Shown here: positions 61,800 through 64,000 of the stretch, piece after piece
Numbering within the stretch: position 1 is the stretch's first letter
How the letters are laid out: each line of letters starts with the position of its first letter
Source: Rhodophyticola sp. CCM32
Lineage (GTDB): Bacteria; Pseudomonadota; Alphaproteobacteria; Rhodobacterales; Rhodobacteraceae
Direction: 5' to 3'
DNA length: 64,000 nucleotides
Assembly (NCBI RefSeq): GCF_004751985.1
Contig: NZ_CP038492.1
Location: 2,170,001 to 2,234,000, forward strand
Translations under genes and position numbers: made by a program
The notes under the pieces: generated by a model
The model's input: only the letters and a program-made list of their open reading frames with translations
Databases searched by the model: none
Told to the model about the DNA's origin: nothing

Positions 61800-63758
61800 A
61801 TGTCCCTTATCCTCAATCGCCGCACCTTTCTGGGTGCCACAGCCAGCTTCATTGCGGTACACCCGTTTTCGGCCCGCGCGCAGTCCAATCAGGCCCATCT
61901 GCGGATCATGGAAACAACCGATCTCCACGTGCATGTATTCCCCTATGATTACTACGGCGACCGGCCCGTCGATACTGTCGGCCTGGCCCGCACCGCCTCG
62001 CTGATCAAGGCGGTACGCGACGAATCCACCAATTCGCTTCTGCTGGATAATGGCGACTTTCTGCAAGGCAATCCGATGGGCGATTACATCGCCTATGAAC
62101 GCGGCATGTCCGAAGGCGATATGCACCCGGTCATCACGGCGATGAACACGCTTGGCTTCGACGCCTCCACGCTTGGGAACCATGAATTCAACTATGGCCT
62201 GAATTTCCTGACAAACACGCTTGCGGGGGCGGGCTTCCCCGTGGTCTGCGCCAATGTGGTGCGCGAAATGGGCGCAAGCCCCACCGAAGACACCACCCTG
62301 ATCCCGCCCTACACGATCATCGACCACATGCTGACCGATGGCGCGGGTGAAACCCACCCGATCCGCATCGGTCTGATCGGCTTTGTCCCGCCACAGATCA
62401 TGAACTGGGATCGCGGCCATCTGGAGGGCAATGTGACCGCCCGCGACATCGTGGATACCGCGCGGGCCTATATTCCGCAGATGAGAGAGGAGGGCGCGGA
62501 ACTGATCATCGCCCTGTCCCATTCCGGCATCGGGGCGGCAGATCATTCCGACGGTATGGAAAACGCCTCGATCCCGCTGGCGGCGCTGGAGGGCATTGAT
62601 GCGATATTGACCGGCCATCACCATCTTGTCTTCCCCGGCCCGGATTATTCGGAAACCCCCGGCGTCGATGCCGAGGCCGGCACGATCATGGGCAAACCCG
62701 CCACCATGGGCGGGTTCTGGGGCAGCCATATGGGGCTGGTCGATCTGATGCTGGAACGCGATGGCAACGCCTGGCGTATTATATCACATATGTCCGAAGC
62801 CCGGCCCATTTCGCGGCGCGAGGAAGACCGGTCGATCACCGCCCTGGTGGAAAGCGATGCGGATGTTCTGGCCTCGGTTCAGGCCGAACATGACGCGACC
62901 CTGGCCTATATCCGCCGCCCGGTGGGCCAGACCGACGCCCCGCTTTACAGCTATTTTGCGCTGGTGGCCGATGACCCGTCAGTGCAGATCGTTTCGAACG
63001 CACAGACCTGGTATATCGAACAGATGATGGCGGGCACCCAGTATGAGGGCCTGCCGATCCTGTCTGCCGCAGCGCCCTTCAAGGCCGGTGGCCGGGGCGG
63101 GCCGGAATATTACACCGATGTGCCCGTGGGGCCGGTGGCGATCAAGAATGTCGCCGATCTCTACCTGTATCCAAACACCGTGCGCGCGGTGCTGATCACC
63201 GGGGCGCAGGTGAAGGACTGGCTTGAACGGTCCGCGGGCATGTTCAACCAGATCACCCCGGGCGGCACGGATGAGGTGCTTCTGAACCCCGATTTCCCGT
63301 CTTACAATTTCGACGTGATCGACGGGGTGGAATACCAGATCGACCTGTCGCAACCCTCGCGTTTCGACCGGGATGGCAATGTGGTTTCCGCCGATGCGAA
63401 CCGGATCGTCAACCTGACCTTCAACGGTGCGCCGGTGGACCCGGATCAGCAATTCATCGTGGCCACCAATAACTACCGCGCGGGCGGCGGTGGCCATTTC
63501 CCCGGCGCCTCGGCGGAAACCACGGTGTTCGAGGGCCCCGATACCAACCGCGATGTGATCGTGCGTTATATTGTCGAACAGGACACCATTGATCCGGCGG
63601 CCGATGCCAACTGGTCTTTCGCACCGATGCCGGGCACCACGGTTCTGTTCGATACCGGACCGGCGGCCAGCGCCTATGTGGATGCGGTTGAAAGCCTGAC
63701 CATCGAACCCGCAGGCGACGGCCCGGACGGGTTCGCAAGGTTCCGCATCGCTTTGTGA
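61800..63758 (+). CDS. cpdB: 2',3'-cyclic-nucleotide phosphodiesterase/3'-nucleotidase (CpdB-like), Tat-exported
   Basis: ATG 61800 gives a Tat signal with NRRTFLG (twin Arg at 7-8). The metallophosphoesterase domain (about 35-330) contains [37 protein letters not shown] and GHHHLVFPG. The C-terminal 5'-nucleotidase domain (about 370-600) has [20 protein letters not shown] and [13 protein letters not shown]. The 652 residues match. It probably recovers phosphate and nucleosides from extracellular nucleotides. In-frame starts further up (61668) are less likely because the Tat signal must lead. Confidence 0.93.
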   Translation: MSLILNRRTFLGATASFIAVHPFSARAQSNQAHLRIMETTDLHVHVFPYDYYGDRPVDTVGLARTASLIKAVRDESTNSLLLDNGDFLQGNPMGDYIAYERGMSEGDMHPVITAMNTLGFDASTLGNHEFNYGLNFLTNTLAGAGFPVVCANVVREMGASPTEDTTLIPPYTIIDHMLTDGAGETHPIRIGLIGFVPPQIMNWDRGHLEGNVTARDIVDTARAYIPQMREEGAELIIALSHSGIGAADHSDGMENASIPLAALEGIDAILTGHHHLVFPGPDYSETPGVDAEAGTIMGKPATMGGFWGSHMGLVDLMLERDGNAWRIISHMSEARPISRREEDRSITALVESDADVLASVQAEHDATLAYIRRPVGQTDAPLYSYFALVADDPSVQIVSNAQTWYIEQMMAGTQYEGLPILSAAAPFKAGGRGGPEYYTDVPVGPVAIKNVADLYLYPNTVRAVLITGAQVKDWLERSAGMFNQITPGGTDEVLLNPDFPSYNFDVIDGVEYQIDLSQPSRFDRDGNVVSADANRIVNLTFNGAPVDPDQQFIVATNNYRAGGGGHFPGASAETTVFEGPDTNRDVIVRYIVEQDTIDPAADANWSFAPMPGTTVLFDTGPAASAYVDAVESLTIEPAGDGPDGFARFRIAL

Positions 63759-63765
63759 TCGCAAA

Positions 63766-63797
63766 GGCGGGCGGGGCTTTCAATCGCTCCGCCCGTC
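63766..63797. terminator. Bidirectional hairpin between cpdB and the last gene
   Basis: GGCGGGCGGGGC pairs with GCTCCGCCCGTC across eight bases (one G-T and one mismatch). It lies between two convergent genes. Confidence 0.6.
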
Positions 63798-63812
63798 CCT
63801 CGGGTATTCCGC

Positions 63813-64000
63813 TCAAAGCCAGCCGATCCGTTGCAAGCCCCAGAGTATGGCGGCCGTTGCACACATCACCGCAACGAACCCATCAACCCCGAACCATTCG
63901 CGGGTTTTTGCCATGAAGCCGACAAAGAAGAACATCGAAGCCGCAAACAGCAATGCGTATGTGTCTGTCTCTCCCGCGATCTTGAGGATGCAGAACAGCG
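63813..64000 (-). CDS. Membrane protein, partial (5' end outside window)
   Basis: The minus-strand frame from the window edge ends at TGA (63813-63815). It reads LFCILKIAGETDTYALLFAASMFFFVGFM, then KTREWFGVDGFVAVMCATAAILWGLQRIGWL: two helices. It has no recognised family, and the start lies outside. Confidence 0.6.
   Translation of the reverse strand, partial: LFCILKIAGETDTYALLFAASMFFFVGFMAKTREWFGVDGFVAVMCATAAILWGLQRIGWL

Overview
The window looks like a chromosomal segment of a Rhodobacteraceae (Alphaproteobacteria) genome. It has high GC and the typical Rhodobacterales sets hdaA-ppk-ppx, nrdR/rib/nusB, sitABCD-mur, hsp20-DUF1150, purEK and CIRCE-groESL. LexA-type sites of the form GTTC-N7-GTTC are present. 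No computation was run: families were recognised by reading translated sequence, and coordinates were counted by hand.

Layout. 1-600: tail of a cell-wall amidase, then rnpB (RNase P RNA). 600-9,850: a decayed accessory island. It holds two truncated copies of one IS3-family element in opposite orientation, a complete IS5-family element, a large serine recombinase gene split by that IS5 beside tRNA-Leu(TAA), a truncated resolvase, pieces of a conjugation module (TraG/VirD4), and broken LacI and PanB-like genes. 9,900-22,800: housekeeping genes on the minus strand (ppk-ppx, hdaA, an AI-2E transporter, a MarR-GNAT fusion, mmcB, nusB-ribH-ribBA-ribE), an ArsR/SRPBCC pair, a structured ncRNA candidate and a palindrome-rich tandem repeat. 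23,000-27,600: capsule genes kpsS, an OPX lipoprotein and kpsC, placed between ribE and ribD-nrdR. 29,700-38,400: yjbQ, a SOS-boxed uvrD, an FMN alpha-hydroxyacid oxidase, pyc and tRNA-Gly. 38,500-42,800: sitABCD with divergent mur and a Mur/Fur box. 42,900-50,240: a tightly coupled seven-gene operon in which three different proteins (a ThDP enzyme, a GltB-like FMN/3Fe-4S protein and a ferric-reductase-like membrane protein) each carry a Rieske domain. 50,700-64,000: small heat-shock genes, purEK, a Nudix/EamA/PhnM/dehydrogenase group, groESL, Mn-pyrophosphatase, a Tat-exported CpdB-type nucleotidase and one partial membrane gene.

The two most interesting systems are these. (1) The Rieske operon (48,258-50,240 down to 42,904) looks like an undescribed membrane-linked redox chain. 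(2) Several families of about 100-bp TA-flanked miniature elements (MITEs) share the tip TA-AAGC. One 100-bp family has three near-identical copies; one copy lies in frame inside a transposase gene, and another supplies the last base of a host stop codon. Members of a second group create TATAGT promoter-like boxes in front of ribE and purE. Three SOS boxes (serine recombinase operon, mmcB, uvrD) point to a shared LexA response. Two otherwise good genes carry single-base indels in G/C runs, which may be sequencing errors or true pseudogenes.
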